Shown here in pieces: positions 37,925-49,603 of a DNA stretch of 64,000 nt (position 1 is its first letter; the number at the start of each line of letters is the position of its first letter). The notes under the pieces were generated by a model, which did not search any database, was not told the DNA's origin, and worked only from the letters and a program-made list of their open reading frames with translations. The DNA comes from Cokeromyces recurvatus. Taxonomy: Eukaryota; Mucoromycota; Mucoromycetes; Mucorales; Mucoraceae. Both the position numbers and the translations under genes were made by a program. The stretch spans positions 124,001 to 188,000 of the forward strand of contig NW_026251394.1 in assembly GCF_025118155.1 (NCBI RefSeq). The letters run 5' to 3'.

Positions 37925-40020
37925 ATTGAATAAAAAATATAAGAGAGAAAGAGAAAGAAAGAAAGAAAAAAGAAAGGTAAAAGTTAAAAAAAAAATTGTA
38001 TATTATATATGCATATATATATACAAATATTCGTTTATTACTGTTAAGGAGTATTATACACTAGTAGTAGGGAATACAAAGTATATCATGGGAGTTGTAT
38101 AAAGGTACCCACTATTATTTTAATTTAAACTATATAAATATAAACTGGTGATGTGTAAAAAAAAAAAAAAAAAAAAGCATCTGATTAAACACATAGATAT
38201 ACCAAACATACAAACAAATAAACAAATAACCGTGCTCGTTCTTCTTTTTCTTCTTCTTTACTACCTCTATACACTTTCTTATTACTTCTTTAATGACTTG
38301 AAAAAAAAATATAGTATATGTTAACATTGTAGCAATGATGTAATATGAACAATCAATCATGTATATTCTCCTTTTATTGTAGAGAATAGCCCGTTTTTTT
38401 TTTTTTTTTTTTATCTATATCAACTGATATTGTTGTACAATAATAGAGTCCCGGAATAATAGTTTATAATTATATTTACACAAAGGTGTAGAAGATATAC
38501 TTAATTTGCTGTTACTATTTGGCGTTTATTACATTATGTAATTAGTAACATTTCATTACCTGATCTATTAATTACGCATTATACAAACTGCTATTTAAAT
38601 TATAAACATTGCACCACTATAAAAGAGTCTACTACTTAATTTTATTAAATTATCGTTAGCTTAAGAAAAAAAAAAAAAAAAATTAAGCCACATTTTGAGA
38701 ATCTAAAATTTTATTGACCGCATATCCACAGTGCATTTGCAGAAATCAAATGGCTTTTTACTTTCACGTTTTTTTCCCCTTTTCTATAGGATTCATTTAT
38801 AGGGATATTACCGTACAAGAATTATATGAACATTATTCGACTTTAATTTGAATACTTTATCTTATTTTTAATCATTTTCGATTAAAAAAAACTTGTGAAT
38901 AGATTTAACACATAGAAAATTGATTGATACTGTATCTTTATGATAAGATATTTTCTAATGTTCTTACGTGTATAGTTCGGATATTCACTATGAGCTTTTA
39001 TTTTTATATAACTATTATATTAAACCAAGTATAATATCATGGATAATCACTAAAATATTCTATAATTGCCTATATTTTGATAGTAGGCTTCAACATACAA
39101 ATTTCAACCTTAAATAACGATATAGATTACGAAATGATACACATTCAATGAATGTCCTTTTACTCTTATTGACTTTATACCCCCCCAATAAACTTACTTG
39201 AATAAAATAAAAGCTATAACCATAAACCGTATTTATTGAAGATTATCAACCTACGGGGTTAAAGTTATTTATATACAAAAGAATACGTATTATCTAAAAT
39301 TGCATACATTTGAAATATAGATGTGACATGGGCTCACTTCTAAGAATAAGTCCCTTTTTTTTTTTTGTATTCATAAATACAGGACAAAGTGACTGTAGTA
39401 TTTTATTTGTGATTTATAAAGTATGTTATCTTATAGACACAAGACAAGAGCGAACTGAAAGAAGGGAGAAGAACGAAAAAAAGAAAGGATTGTGTACATT
39501 AAAGAACACAAAGCATTTTAGTATTGATTGTACTTCATAGAAGGAAAAAGTGTGTTTTTTGTTCTGAGTGAAAAGTGATGGTTACTCAATTACGGTCTAT
39601 CTTCAACTCATGACAATAATCACGGGAAAAGTAGCTATAAATGATTTTCTTCTGTGTTAAGACATCATATTACAAACTGCAGCAACATGATATTCTGTAT
39701 TAAGACATGGTATACAAACTCATGTGCCTACTTGATTTCTATTACTCAAAATAGTAGAGAACGTACTTTAGATGTATAAAAAAAGAGAGGTGCGCTGTTG
39801 TACATGTATACGTTGGATGAAATGCATAAATAAAACAAGTGAATAACTGTGTGTGTAATCCAAAAGGTCGGTCTTCTTTAGTTTAAACAGATTGAATGAT
39901 ATCATAGATCAAGAGGACTATGAACCGCCAAGTCAGGGGAAGATGTATATAATACAAAAGAATAATTACATTCTCTTAGAATTAGCATCATTGTAATGTA
40001 CATGATTTTCTTTATTTTAC

Positions 40021-40057
<37 letters not shown>

Positions 40058-40257
40058 GGTGGATACCTGGAAAAAAAAAAAATAGAATTGTTTCATTTAA
40101 ATAGTTTATAAATCGTTTAAAAGACATTTTTATAAATATATATTTTAAGCAATTTTTATTTTAATACATTCAACTAGACAAAAATTAACAATCATTACTA
40201 AAAAAAAAAAAAAAAAAAAAAGAATAAAAAATCAAGTATTCATGGATACATGTTTAT
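37925..40257. other. Intergenic, gene-free
   Basis: More than 2 kb without a supportable gene. Contains poly(A) or poly(T) runs near 38158-38176, 38395-38412, 40022-40054 and 40201-40221. Short frames here are dominated by Lys or Phe runs from these repeats. Confidence 0.55.
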
Positions 40258-41271
40258 TTATTCTTGTTTCTTGGTTTGCTCTTTTTCATCCGTGATTGCT
40301 GGTTTTCTTATGATCCAACTATTCAGATAGGCACCCCAAGTAACTTCTTGTTTAATTTGTTGAGGTGAATTAGACAATAGAGCATTACTATTATCTTTTA
40401 CATTAACATAAGATTGTAAAGATTCTTCACTTTCTGTACGATCTAATTCTTTCACAGTACTCGTATTAGTCAATGGTTGTTGTTGTTGTTGCTGCTGCTG
40501 CTGCTGCTGCTGAAATGTATTTGTTGTAGCTGCAATTAAAGTAGAAAACAGATTATAAGGATTTATAATGTTGTAATATCTTGTTTCAGTAGCTGTAGTC
40601 GGTTCACTCACAGTAGTAGTCAACTGTTCTTGTTGTAGACTATTTATTTGATTATTCTAAAACAAAAAAGATGTATTAAAACATGTATTCATGATTACAT
40701 GCATTGTAAGATTTACGTTATTCAGTATTTTATCAATAATCAATTGCTTTATCCTTTTAAATAATTGCTTTCCATAGAGTATAATTGTTTCTTTTAATTT
40801 AGTTTGAATTTCCACTAAAATAGTATCAATGTATTCCTCATGTGCATGTAAAAATGGATCAAGATAGTTTGTATAGATAACAGAGGTTCCCTATAAAAAG
40901 GGGAAAAAAATTCAATATACATGTAAAGAAAAGAATAAAATAGGTTTACTTGTGTCTGAGGTAGGATAAGCCATAGAAGAATAATCAGTTTGATCTCTGT
41001 ATAAAATGGGAGCCTTTTTTTTTTTATACACATATACATGTATATACGTAAATTAAACTTACAAATAGATGAGACTAGTTTTGTATTACCAAAATAAAAA
41101 AAGATCTGTAAAATATTCAATAGAAAGAAAGGTAATAGAAACAATCCAGAAAGTTAAAAGAGACCCAAACTCTTCTTGATTATTTATTTTAATTGCTTTA
41201 TAACATATGTAAGCAGGATAAAGTTGCAAAAGTCCTAATTTGACAAAAAAGTAAATGGCAGAAGTAATCAT
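40258..41271 (-). CDS. TB2/DP1/HVA22 (REEP/Yop1-type) ER-shaping protein
   Basis: Four exons (41271-41090, 41013-40950, 40890-40717, 40656-40258) keep frame and give 272 aa. The family core runs from the N-terminus: LGLLQLYPAYICYKAIKINN, TFWIVSITFLSIEYFTDLFL, LPFYTEIKLIILLWLILPQT and a QGTSVIYTNYLDPFLHAHEE segment. Family members insert as hairpins and bend ER tubules. The C-terminal half is a hydrophilic extension with 12 Gln in a row and a Ser/Asn-rich end, absent from yeast Yop1 and more like animal REEPs or plant HVA22-like proteins in size. The acceptor of intron 1 is preceded by poly(A) instead of pyrimidines, but no other AG keeps the frame. Confidence 0.88.
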
Positions 41272-41454
41272 CGTTCCTTGCTTGGAATAATAATAGATGA
41301 GAAAGAAAATGAAATGATTATGCAGCTATTCATTAAAGAATAAAAAAAAAAAAAATAAATAAATAAAAAAAATAAAGATCATTCATTGGTTATTCCAGTA
41401 ATATCAGCTGAACTAATGCAGTAATACTACTCATTGTGTTTATTTTTAATAATA

Positions 41455-41754
41455 TCAAGTAAAAAAGCTGTCGATAATTGTATCATAATGTTTATGTTTA
41501 GAAGCATTACTTTGAGAAGCAGATGAACGTAATAAGGAATCCAATACAATAGCAGGATTTTGATTCACAGTAATCTTTTTATTTTCAATATTTATTAATC
41601 TTGAAGGCATCCTATTATCCATATTTAATGGCTGAGTAGTTGATTTTACTTGTTCAAGTACTTTTAAAAGAAACAAAGTGTTGTCATAATTTTGTTGTTG
41701 TTGTTGTTGTTTAAGAGTCCTTTGAAATAAACCATGTGTTAAAGAAGAAGACAT
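41455..41754 (-). CDS. Small protein of unknown function
   Basis: Single-exon frame of 99 codons starting MSSSLTHGLFQRTLK with six Gln, then YDNTLFLLKVLEQVKS and a polar C-terminus ending DTIIDSFFT. The frame begins earlier at 41814, but those codons are a T-rich Phe/Tyr run typical of leader sequence, so the ATG at 41754 is preferred. It sits in a minus-strand tandem between the AAAP transporter and the REEP-type gene, about 180 bp from each. No domain recognised; spacing and composition support a real gene. Confidence 0.55.
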   Translation of the reverse strand: MSSSLTHGLFQRTLKQQQQQQNYDNTLFLLKVLEQVKSTTQPLNMDNRMPSRLINIENKKITVNQNPAIVLDSLLRSSASQSNASKHKHYDTIIDSFFT

Positions 41755-41937
41755 TTTGATATATGTCAAATAAATAAATAAAGTAAAAAAAAAAAGGTTC
41801 TTCTTCCTTATCATTGAATATATACATTTATATATCTATCAGCTATTTTATTTTATTTATTCATTTATTCACATAAAAAAATTTTTTTTTTCATTTAAAC
41901 CTATCAAAGTAAAAATAAATAAATAAAAAGTTACTTA

Positions 41938-43605
41938 TTATATAATATGACCATGCGTGAGTAATTGTTGAATGACATCTATTGTGCCAAATAAAGTACA
42001 TAAAATGCCAAAGATGGCTATAATAGAACATATCAAAAATAAACCTAGTCTTCCTTGTCTTGTTTCCCAATTTAATTTCATCCAGAATATAGTAGGTAGA
42101 ACAAAGGCAAGTATATCGCATAGCATAGTGCTTACGACTGCCATGAAATCAGAGAAATAGGGAATACACATGGCTATAATTGCACATAATAAGATGACAC
42201 TGATTCGAGTAGCAACTTGTATCAATTTGCTATCTTTGATTTGTTTATCCTTGAACCACAATTCAATTCTAATCGTATAGATATAAAGATAAAACGGGAT
42301 AGCTAATAATACATGAATTGTAATAACAAACATAGCAATGTTCTGTGAAGAACCTATTGATAAAAAGACAATCCATGTAAATATGTATAGAGTAGACTCT
42401 TGATAATAAAGTGTGTGTGTGTATATATATAGTGGAATCTTGATAATAAAGTGTATATATATATAGTAGACTCTTGATAATAAAGTGTATACATACCTAA
42501 GGGTAGGCTCTTGTAAATAGGGGATTGAACTACATTTCCAAAGACAAGGTAACATACAAAGGCCATTGTAAAATACAGAATACTAACTACACAGTTAGAT
42601 ACTAAAAGGACCTTTGACCATCTTTCGGGTGTTATCATGGATGCTTCAAGGTGAGGATAGATTGCATGTCCAAAATATGAAAAACTAAATGTACTAAAAG
42701 CCAATGGGATATTCTTGGCTATAGCAATGTCATGATGAACTGTATTAATTCTTTCCAGGTAATCAGATGATAAAGCGACAACACATACAATCAGTAATAA
42801 ACATACTGTAGTCATTGAAGCAAATGTACTATCTCATAAAGCAATACATTATTAAAGCCTATCTTTACTACGAAAAAAAAAAAATACCTTAAAAAGGAAA
42901 CATCTTTCATATTTCTAACAAGTACAAAAGGAACACCAATCATAATTGAAATTATCCAAACACATACTTTTCGATTTAACCAAATAAATCCATTTTGTAA
43001 AAGAAGGATTGAAATGTTTTCACTCGCCATGACCATATAGACAGTAGGAGTTAAAAGTAAAAAAGACTGAGAGAAAATATAACCAATCAATTTGCCTGGT
43101 TTACCAAATGCCATGTGACCAATGTCTGCATAATCTCTAAATCGTGTATTATTTCTACTACTACTATTAATCATCATCATCTTGCGCTCTTAATAAAGAC
43201 TTACTTGTTTGTATAAAGACATTGAATTAAAAGAACTCCAGTAAATTGTGACATACATGCATTTAGTATTAAAAATAAAATACCTATCCAACCTGATTGA
43301 CTCATTGCGTGTGCAATAGCTAATATTCCCGTACCTGCCACGACACATCTTAAAAACTATTAACATCTTTACCCCACCTCCTCCTTCCCCTTAATAAATA
43401 CTTGTATGATTTACATAATACTTGATAATGTAGATGTATTTGATACATTTCTTTTTTCATCATCATGTAAGTTAGAATCCTTTTGACTTTCATCTAATGT
43501 TGTTCTTTTGTCAACTACTTTAATAAAAGATTCATCTTTTATAATTGACAACTGTGAATTTAATTTATAATCTTCTAATTTAGCTGGAGCAGATGCAAAC
43601 CGCAT
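41938..43605 (-). CDS. Amino-acid/auxin permease family (AVT-type vacuolar amino-acid transporter)
   Basis: Five exons (43605-43415, 43348-43205, 43163-42888, 42828-42497, 42353-41938) keep frame and give 452 aa with about 11 membrane segments after a ~60-residue polar N-terminus. The first segment has VVAGTGILAIAHAMSQSGWI, the AAAP family's helix 1 glycine motif. Later landmarks are RDYADIGHMAFGKPGKLIGY, AFSTFSFSYFGHAIYPHLEA, and a final group with ILAFVLPTIFWMKLNWETRQ. Yeast AVT proteins export or import amino acids at the vacuole; substrate and direction are not readable here. Intron 4 is enlarged by a minisatellite. Homologues are usually 450-600 aa. Confidence 0.88.
42392..42513. repeat. 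Minisatellite spanning an intron and its 5' splice junction
   Basis: Three imperfect 34-40 bp units, each beginning with a GTAGACTCTTG-like word followed by ATAATAAAGTG and an AT/GT run, at about 42392, 42432 and 42466. A fourth, partial copy of the first word (GTAGGCTCTTG) lies at 42503-42513 inside exon 4 of the AAAP transporter gene. Confidence 0.75.
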
Positions 43606-43932
43606 TATATAGAATAGAAGGGTAAAATAAAATGAAATAAAAAAGAACTGAATGAAAAGGTACTTCTTTTAAATAATAATAATAATAATAATTTGATCTT
43701 ACAGTAACAACAAATAGTGTTGGTTTATTATAGAATTTTGTTGTTATTAAATAGTAAAGTTAAGCATATAAAATAAGGTACCTTAAATGCAATATTTATT
43801 CATGTAATAGAAATCTTTTCCTCCGCCTTTGCTTTTTTTTCTTTTAGATCATATACTCACTCTTTATTTTTATTTTTTATTTTTTTATTTTTTTTTTATT
43901 TTATTTTATTTTCTTATATATATCACAACAAT

Positions 43933-44677
43933 TTATTTCTTTTTGTGAGAACTTTTCTTCTTGTCATCAGAAGATGATTTCTTTTCATCAGAGGAGGATT
44001 TCTTTGCTTTCTTTTTATCTTTCTTTTCTGTTGTTTGTTCAGCTTTACGCTTTTCAGTAGAAGTTTCATCAGAAGATGAAGCATCACTGTTATTAGCAAC
44101 TAAACTAGCTTGATAACTCTTGGTTTCTTTAACAAATCGTACTTTCTCCTTTTCAGCCTGTTTAATATAAGGTTGCTTCTCCTTGTCACTGAGAGCATTC
44201 CATTGTTCACCAATTAATTTAGCAATTTCTACTGCTTTAAGGTCAGGGTGTTTCTCTACCATATTGGGACGAACAGCTTGAGAGTAAAGCATATAGCTAC
44301 TCAAATTACGTTTAGGTGCGTTGGGATCCTTTTCAACCTTTTTCTTTTTTTCTCCACCTTTTTTTTTTTTTTTTTTTTAAAAAAAAATTGATTATTATTA
44401 TTGTAAGAAAGAACAGAAATAGGATATATTGACACTATACATGTATATAGACATATATTTATTTGTACTTACCATTAGTGGCACTAGTTTGATTGGATGC
44501 GTTTTGAATAGTTTCTGTAGCGTTAAGAAGAATTTCTGAAAATTCAGTAAGGTTCTTACTAAGTTCGCTAATAAGTTCAGCTATCTACAAAAGGGTATCA
44601 ATAAAAGCTTTTATTATTATTAAAAAAGGGAAACAATAACTTACGCGTGCTCTACTATCTGACTTTTGAACAGCCAT
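43933..44677 (-). CDS. HMG-box chromatin protein (NHP6/HMGB-type)
   Basis: Three exons (44677-44645, 44584-44473, 44357-43933) give 189 aa. One HMG box spans residues ~55-125: KKKKVEKDPNAPKRNLSSYM, LYSQAVRPNMVEKHPDLKAV and LIGEQWNALSDKEKQPYIKQ, the NHP6/HMGB signature. It bends DNA non-specifically in chromatin. A ~48-residue N-terminal extension is helical and rich in Asn and Glu. The C-terminal tail is a mixed Lys/Ser/Asp region ending SSHKKK rather than the acidic tail of animal HMGB1. The intron 2 acceptor follows a 20-nt poly(A), with no other AG nearby. Confidence 0.93.
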
Positions 44678-45205
44678 TTTTTATTTTATTTTATTTTATT
44701 AGAAGAGAAAAAAAAAAGGGAAAATAAAAGTTTTTTTTCCCCCGAAAATTTTATAAAAAGAATTTTTTTTTTAATATTGTGTGAGCACAATTTTTTTTTT
44801 TTCTTTGAAGTACTTCAGCGCGAAATTACATTTTTTTTTTTTTTTTATTTTTTTATTTTATTTTATTTTTTTTTTTTTTGAAAAAATATTTTCTAAGGCG
44901 ATTTTTTTTTTTTTTTTTTTATTATAAAAAAATACGATCACGTTTCGCTCTTTTTCAAGTAATGTGGGCGGCGGAGAGAAAAAGGAGGATGATCCCAAAA
45001 AAAAAAAAAGATTTACTAAAGGTTTATTATAATTGTCTCTGATGACAGCGGGTTATTTTCTTTTTTTAAAAAGAAGAAAAGAAAAAAAAAATAAGTTCCC
45101 GATTATATAACCACGACCTTATGAAACTTTTTAATTTATTAGATGTTTTATTATATCAAACATATGAAGAATTGACATAATAAAAAAAAATCTATGCTGT
45201 AACTT

Positions 45206-45300
45206 TTGTCTTTCAATCTCTCTTCTTCTTTCTTTCTTTTTTTTTTTTTTTGTTTTTCCCTGTACTTTTTTCTTCTTCTTTTATTTCCCTTTCTTCTTTG
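45206..45300 (+). promoter_or_regulatory. CT-rich leader
   Basis: Pyrimidine-rich stretch (CTCTCTTCTTC, TTTCTTTC and TTTTCTTCTTC words) about 65-160 bp before the start of the SH3 membrane protein, like the CT tracts ahead of PIL1 and POLD4. Role inferred. Confidence 0.4.
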
Positions 45301-45364
45301 AATATCATATTAATAGAAATAAATAGACAAATAAAGAAATCAAGAAATAAAGAAAAGCCGAGTT

Positions 45365-45613
45365 ATGAGTGATACAATTGCATTTGCTAATAATCCGTCC
45401 CAAAGTATCATTGCATTTCCTGCAGTAAAGACCACAACAAAAAGTCCTACCACTGTTACTACAGATGTTTCTACAACTGATATTAACTCTGGTGCTACTA
45501 CTGCCACTGTGGCGGCTTCTTCTACAAACAGTCTAGTATCAGCAGTAGAGAATTTAGCTTTATCTTCTTCATCTGTAACACAATCAAGTCAAATGAGCTC
45601 TTCCACTATCAAT

Positions 45614-45651
<38 letters not shown>

Positions 45652-46519
45652 TAGTTTTACAGTATCTATATCTAGTTTAAGTTTATCTATTCTTTCTTCA
45701 ACGAATACAGCATCTCCTTCATTACCTTCGTCTACATTTAGCTCAATACCTTCTCCCTTATCTTCCTCTTTATTCAGCTCATCATCGTCATCATCGTCGT
45801 CATCGACATCATCGACATCATCCTCTATCCTCTCCTCCGCCACAGTTACACCCTCTATCATATTAAGTAGCAAGTATAATAAAAGCGGTTTGTCTAAGGG
45901 AGCTATTGCAGGCATCATTGTCGGTTGTATTGTGGGTGGTCTCTTTTTGATCGCACTTCTTCTTCTTTTCCTTTTACGTAAAAGAAGGTCTAAATCACAA
46001 CGTATTTCATATCAAGAAAATCTTGAAAAGTTTACACCATACCAATCAGAACCATATCCTATGTCAATGGCAGCTGCCAGTATTAATCATCCAAGCAATG
46101 CTGCAACTGCCGCTGCTGCTGCTGCTGCTGCTGCAACTGCTACTGCGACTGCTACCTCCCCCACCAGCACTACACCCATAACAGCAGCAGCAGCAGCAGT
46201 TGCAGCAGTTAATACAACTGGATTAACACCCGCTATCATCGATAATAATACACCACAGACACCTGTCATTGATGAGGAGTTTTGGAACCAACCACCACTT
46301 GGTACCTATAGGGTCGTTTCATCGTATACACAAACATTAGATGATGAACTCTATATTCAACCAGGAGATCAGATTCAAGTTTATATGGAATATGATGATG
46401 GTTGGTGTCTTGGTATTAATCTAACGCGGGGAGAAGCTCGTGGTGTATTGCCTCAACATTGTTTAGATAAAGATAATAACCTTCTTACCACTAATAATAA
46501 TACTAATATGTCATCCTAA
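45365..46519 (+). CDS. Mucin-like single-pass membrane protein with cytosolic SH3 domain
   Basis: A single exon encodes 384 aa. Residues 1-175 are almost entirely Ser and Thr (long Ser runs), a probable heavily O-mannosylated ectodomain. One membrane segment (AIAGIIVGCIVGGLFLIALL) at ~178-203 is followed by the stop-transfer LRKRRSKSQR. Ala repeats precede a C-terminal SH3 domain at ~312-368: GTYRVVSSYTQTLDDELYIQ, PGDQIQVYMEYDDGWCLGIN and GEARGVLPQHCL, with the expected ALYDY-like strand, the DDGW core and the final Pro. No N-terminal signal peptide is seen, so the membrane segment may act as a reverse signal-anchor. The layout recalls yeast Fus1 (Ser/Thr ectodomain, TM, SH3) and parts of Msb2/Sho1 sensors. 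Function is inferred only. Confidence 0.85.
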
Positions 46520-48585
46520 TAGTCATTTATAAATAATTTATCCAATCCCTTTCTCTCTCTTTCGTCTTCCTTTTCGCTTTCCCTTCCTCTCCATCTTCCT
46601 CTCCTCCTCTCCTATTTTATTCTATCTCTTCCTTCTCCTCCCCCCCTTTTTTTTTGACAACGAGAATGATTTAAAAGTTATAAATAAATACATAATAATA
46701 ATTACGTTTGTCCTGATCTGGAAATATCTCATTTTATAAATAGCCTTATTTGGAAACTGAAGGATAAAGTCAGCTGCTATAATATTTATAGTTGTTCAAT
46801 AAATAGGTTTTTTTTTAACAATGATTTTTTTTTTTTTTTTTTAAACAGAAAAAAAAACCCCTAGAAATTGAGCATCAGATACTAAGTCTATCAAAATTGC
46901 CCGGGTTAGATCATCAATAATAATGAAAATTATCAAAAACAAAAAAAAAAAGAGGGTTAAAAAGGAACATAGTATAGTTGTGAGACTATTATTGAGAAAG
47001 AGGAAGTTAATTAAGGAATTGCTGACTACCATGTCTGTAATGGTAGTAAAGATATTTTTCTTTTTTTGAGTGTATTTAAAGAAATCTTTTTTTTTTTTTC
47101 AGGTTGACAGTTTGTCCAAATTGAATTAGTTCAGTGATAGAGATCTAGTTGTGGAATCTTGTAGAGTAATTGAGATAAATGAATATCTGCAGGTATATTT
47201 AAGGAACATAGCGAGAATTAAGCTTGTCATCTTTCATGTATGGTAGATAATTTAGCCATGTGTAGCATGATTTTTTTTTTTAAACAGTTGACGTTTTGGA
47301 AAACGCCCAAATATATTTCTAACCTATTTGATTTGAATACCCTCCCCTCCTTTTTTTTTTCAATTTACAGCAATGAGCTGAGGAGGTAGAAATAATTAAA
47401 CCATATTCAAATTGAGGAGGAATGACAAAAGTGTGTTAAATCCTTTACCAATATCTGATAATGTTACTAGAGATAAGTTCAAAATATATATATAGATTTA
47501 TTTATATGAACAGACACCATCTGAACTAAATCGTACTCCCGCCCTCCCTTCCAAGATAGGAAAAATAAATCATGTCAAGCGTCATTTAGACAGTTGTTCT
47601 TTAAGTCTTAAATAAGGGAATTAAAAAGTAAATGTGTCATACACTTCTGAGACAGATCCTCATATATAATTATGTAAGGGGAAGAAAGCTCCATAGTGCT
47701 AATAATAATAAAAAATAAACAATAATACTAGTTTCATTAAATATGATGCAAGTAGGATGGTTCTATTTTAGTCACAAGTTTTTTTTTTCCCCAAGTAATT
47801 ATATTATGTGAGCATATATAACTCATCATATAGATTAGAAGATTGCCACAAGGGTTGAAGGATGGAATCACCAGTGTATAAAGCCATTCGAGCATTAAAA
47901 AGCCATCCTATGTAACTGTAGCTTTTGTACCATTAAATTCAGCGGGTAATTGGTCTAATAGTATAGACATATTTGTACTGTACTGTATCTATAGTAAACG
48001 AAGGATATAAACAGTGAAAGAGGAGAGAACATAGTTGACAAGTAAAGGATCGTCATATAACATAGGATAGACTAGGGAATGGAATGTGTTAACTGCAAAC
48101 TATAGATCTAAAAGCTTGTTTAAATATCAAAAGCTTTTATTTCTCGAGTAGTCAGGGTTTCTTTGTAATAACAATGATATCAATAAGAAACACTGGAATA
48201 GTAACCATTTGTTCATATTAGAAAACATTATCTTGATCAAGACATCAATCCTTAGCCTTAGAAATAACCTGCTGAGTACACTTTTAGACAAGTTTCTTAT
48301 TTTTTTTTTTTTTTTTTTGATCCGGCCAAATACAATGTTATGTGCTCAAAATGGATTTTTAAAAATTTTATTCAATAATAAAGTAACCTCATCCCTATTA
48401 TGTCAATAACTCTTTTTGTAACTAAAACGCTTTTTGTTTATATACCATTCACATGTTTATAAATAAAAAAAGGCATATGTTCGAATTGATTGGATGGGAA
48501 TTTTTACTCCTTAAAAAAATAAAAAAAAAGGGTATAAAAAGGGATCCAAAAAAAAAAAAACTGCTGTTTCATTCTTTTATAATTA
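46520..48585. other. Intergenic, gene-free
   Basis: Begins with a CT-rich 3' flank of the SH3 gene, then AT-rich sequence with poly(T) runs. No gene supportable. A TATA-like word (GTATAAAAAG) lies near 48531, about 70 bp upstream of the structured segment. Confidence 0.5.
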
Positions 48586-48600
48586 TCAACCGGCTATTAC

Positions 48601-48696
48601 ACAGCCGTGAGATGACAGGGCCTCCCAGGGTCTGAAGATCGTCTCTTCAGACCGCATATTCCCCTCTTGGGGAGGTGTAATGGGATGTGCGGCTGT
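48601..48696. ncRNA. Candidate structured RNA or folded DNA element
   Basis: A GC-rich 96-nt block in AT-rich surroundings. ACAGCCG at 48601-48607 pairs perfectly with CGGCTGT at 48690-48696. Inside, GGTCTGAAGA (48629-48638) and TCTTCAGACC (48644-48653) form a perfect 10-bp hairpin with a 5-nt loop, and CCCC/GGGG (48661-48672) forms a second hairpin; CCTCCC at 48621-48626 could instead pair with GGGAGG. The ensemble is a closed multi-branch fold. It matches no RNA I recognise (not tRNA, 5S, U1-U6, U3, SRP, or TPP riboswitch). The strand is unknown because the fold is symmetric; the TATA-like word favours plus. It could also be a remnant of a transposon end. Confidence 0.4.
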
Positions 48697-48802
48697 CGTT
48701 CAGATACGTCCATTTCAGAAATAATAAATGTAAATGAAAAATAGACATATTTGTATATAATTACGTATTTTATGCATGTATATGTTTTTGAAACCTGTTG
48801 AG

Positions 48803-48833
<31 letters not shown>

Positions 48834-49266
48834 TAAGCTGAAATCTAATAGAACCCGGTCACGTCAAAGACAGACGTTCACTCAACAGCAACAATAGCGA
48901 TACATTGTTAATTAAAAAAGATACGTTTTGATCGTGTAAAAAAATAAAAAATAAAAATACACAACATGTATACATTTTATTGTAAATAATTATATTCATT
49001 AATTAAATCATCACAGCCTAAGCTTATTTATTATAACATCTTTTCAGATCAAACTATCCTATATATTCTAACTATAAAAAAAAACTAATGTGTATATACT
49101 AGTTTAAATATTTATTAAATACACAGTTTCACTTTATGCTTTGGCACTTGAACTTGTTGGGACAGTTGTCTTTCTTTTTTCTTATGCGCACTGATCTCCT
49201 GGTAACATCCTTTTATTATTATTATTATTATTATTACTTTGCGTATATCTGACTCACTTTAAATGA
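48697..49266. other. Intergenic
   Basis: AT-rich; contains poly(A) at 48806-48831 and an (ATT)n stretch near 49213-49236. Nothing else supportable. Confidence 0.5.
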
Positions 49267-49527
49267 TTGCTTTTATCAAATACTTTTATTTCACTACAGC
49301 TACCTTATGTTGTTTTGGATCACTGTGAACATATCAAGGAATACTCTATTATCGTGGATAATGTTCCAATACCTAATTTAGATCAAACTACAAAACTATT
49401 TCAAGTTGTATTAAAAAAAAAGCAATTACTCTGGAGATCAACAGAGAGTGGATCTACCACTTTCATAGATTTTTTTTTTATTTCACAAAATATTCAACGA
49501 TAACAGGATGTTCTTGAATGCACAAAA

Positions 49528-49603
<76 letters not shown>

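Noticed and set aside
38130..38360. Minus-strand 76-codon frame
   Set aside because: Made of homopolymer-derived Lys and Phe runs and AT-rich codons, with no good start context or homology signal.
46841..47032. Minus-strand 63-codon frame with a membrane-like segment
   Set aside because: Leu/Phe-rich due to poly(T) tracts; no start context or neighbouring exons.
47932..47950. Short match to the conserved start of fungal 25S rRNA (reverse complement of the ITS4 region)
   Set aside because: Only about 16 bases fit and the flanks do not; likely chance.
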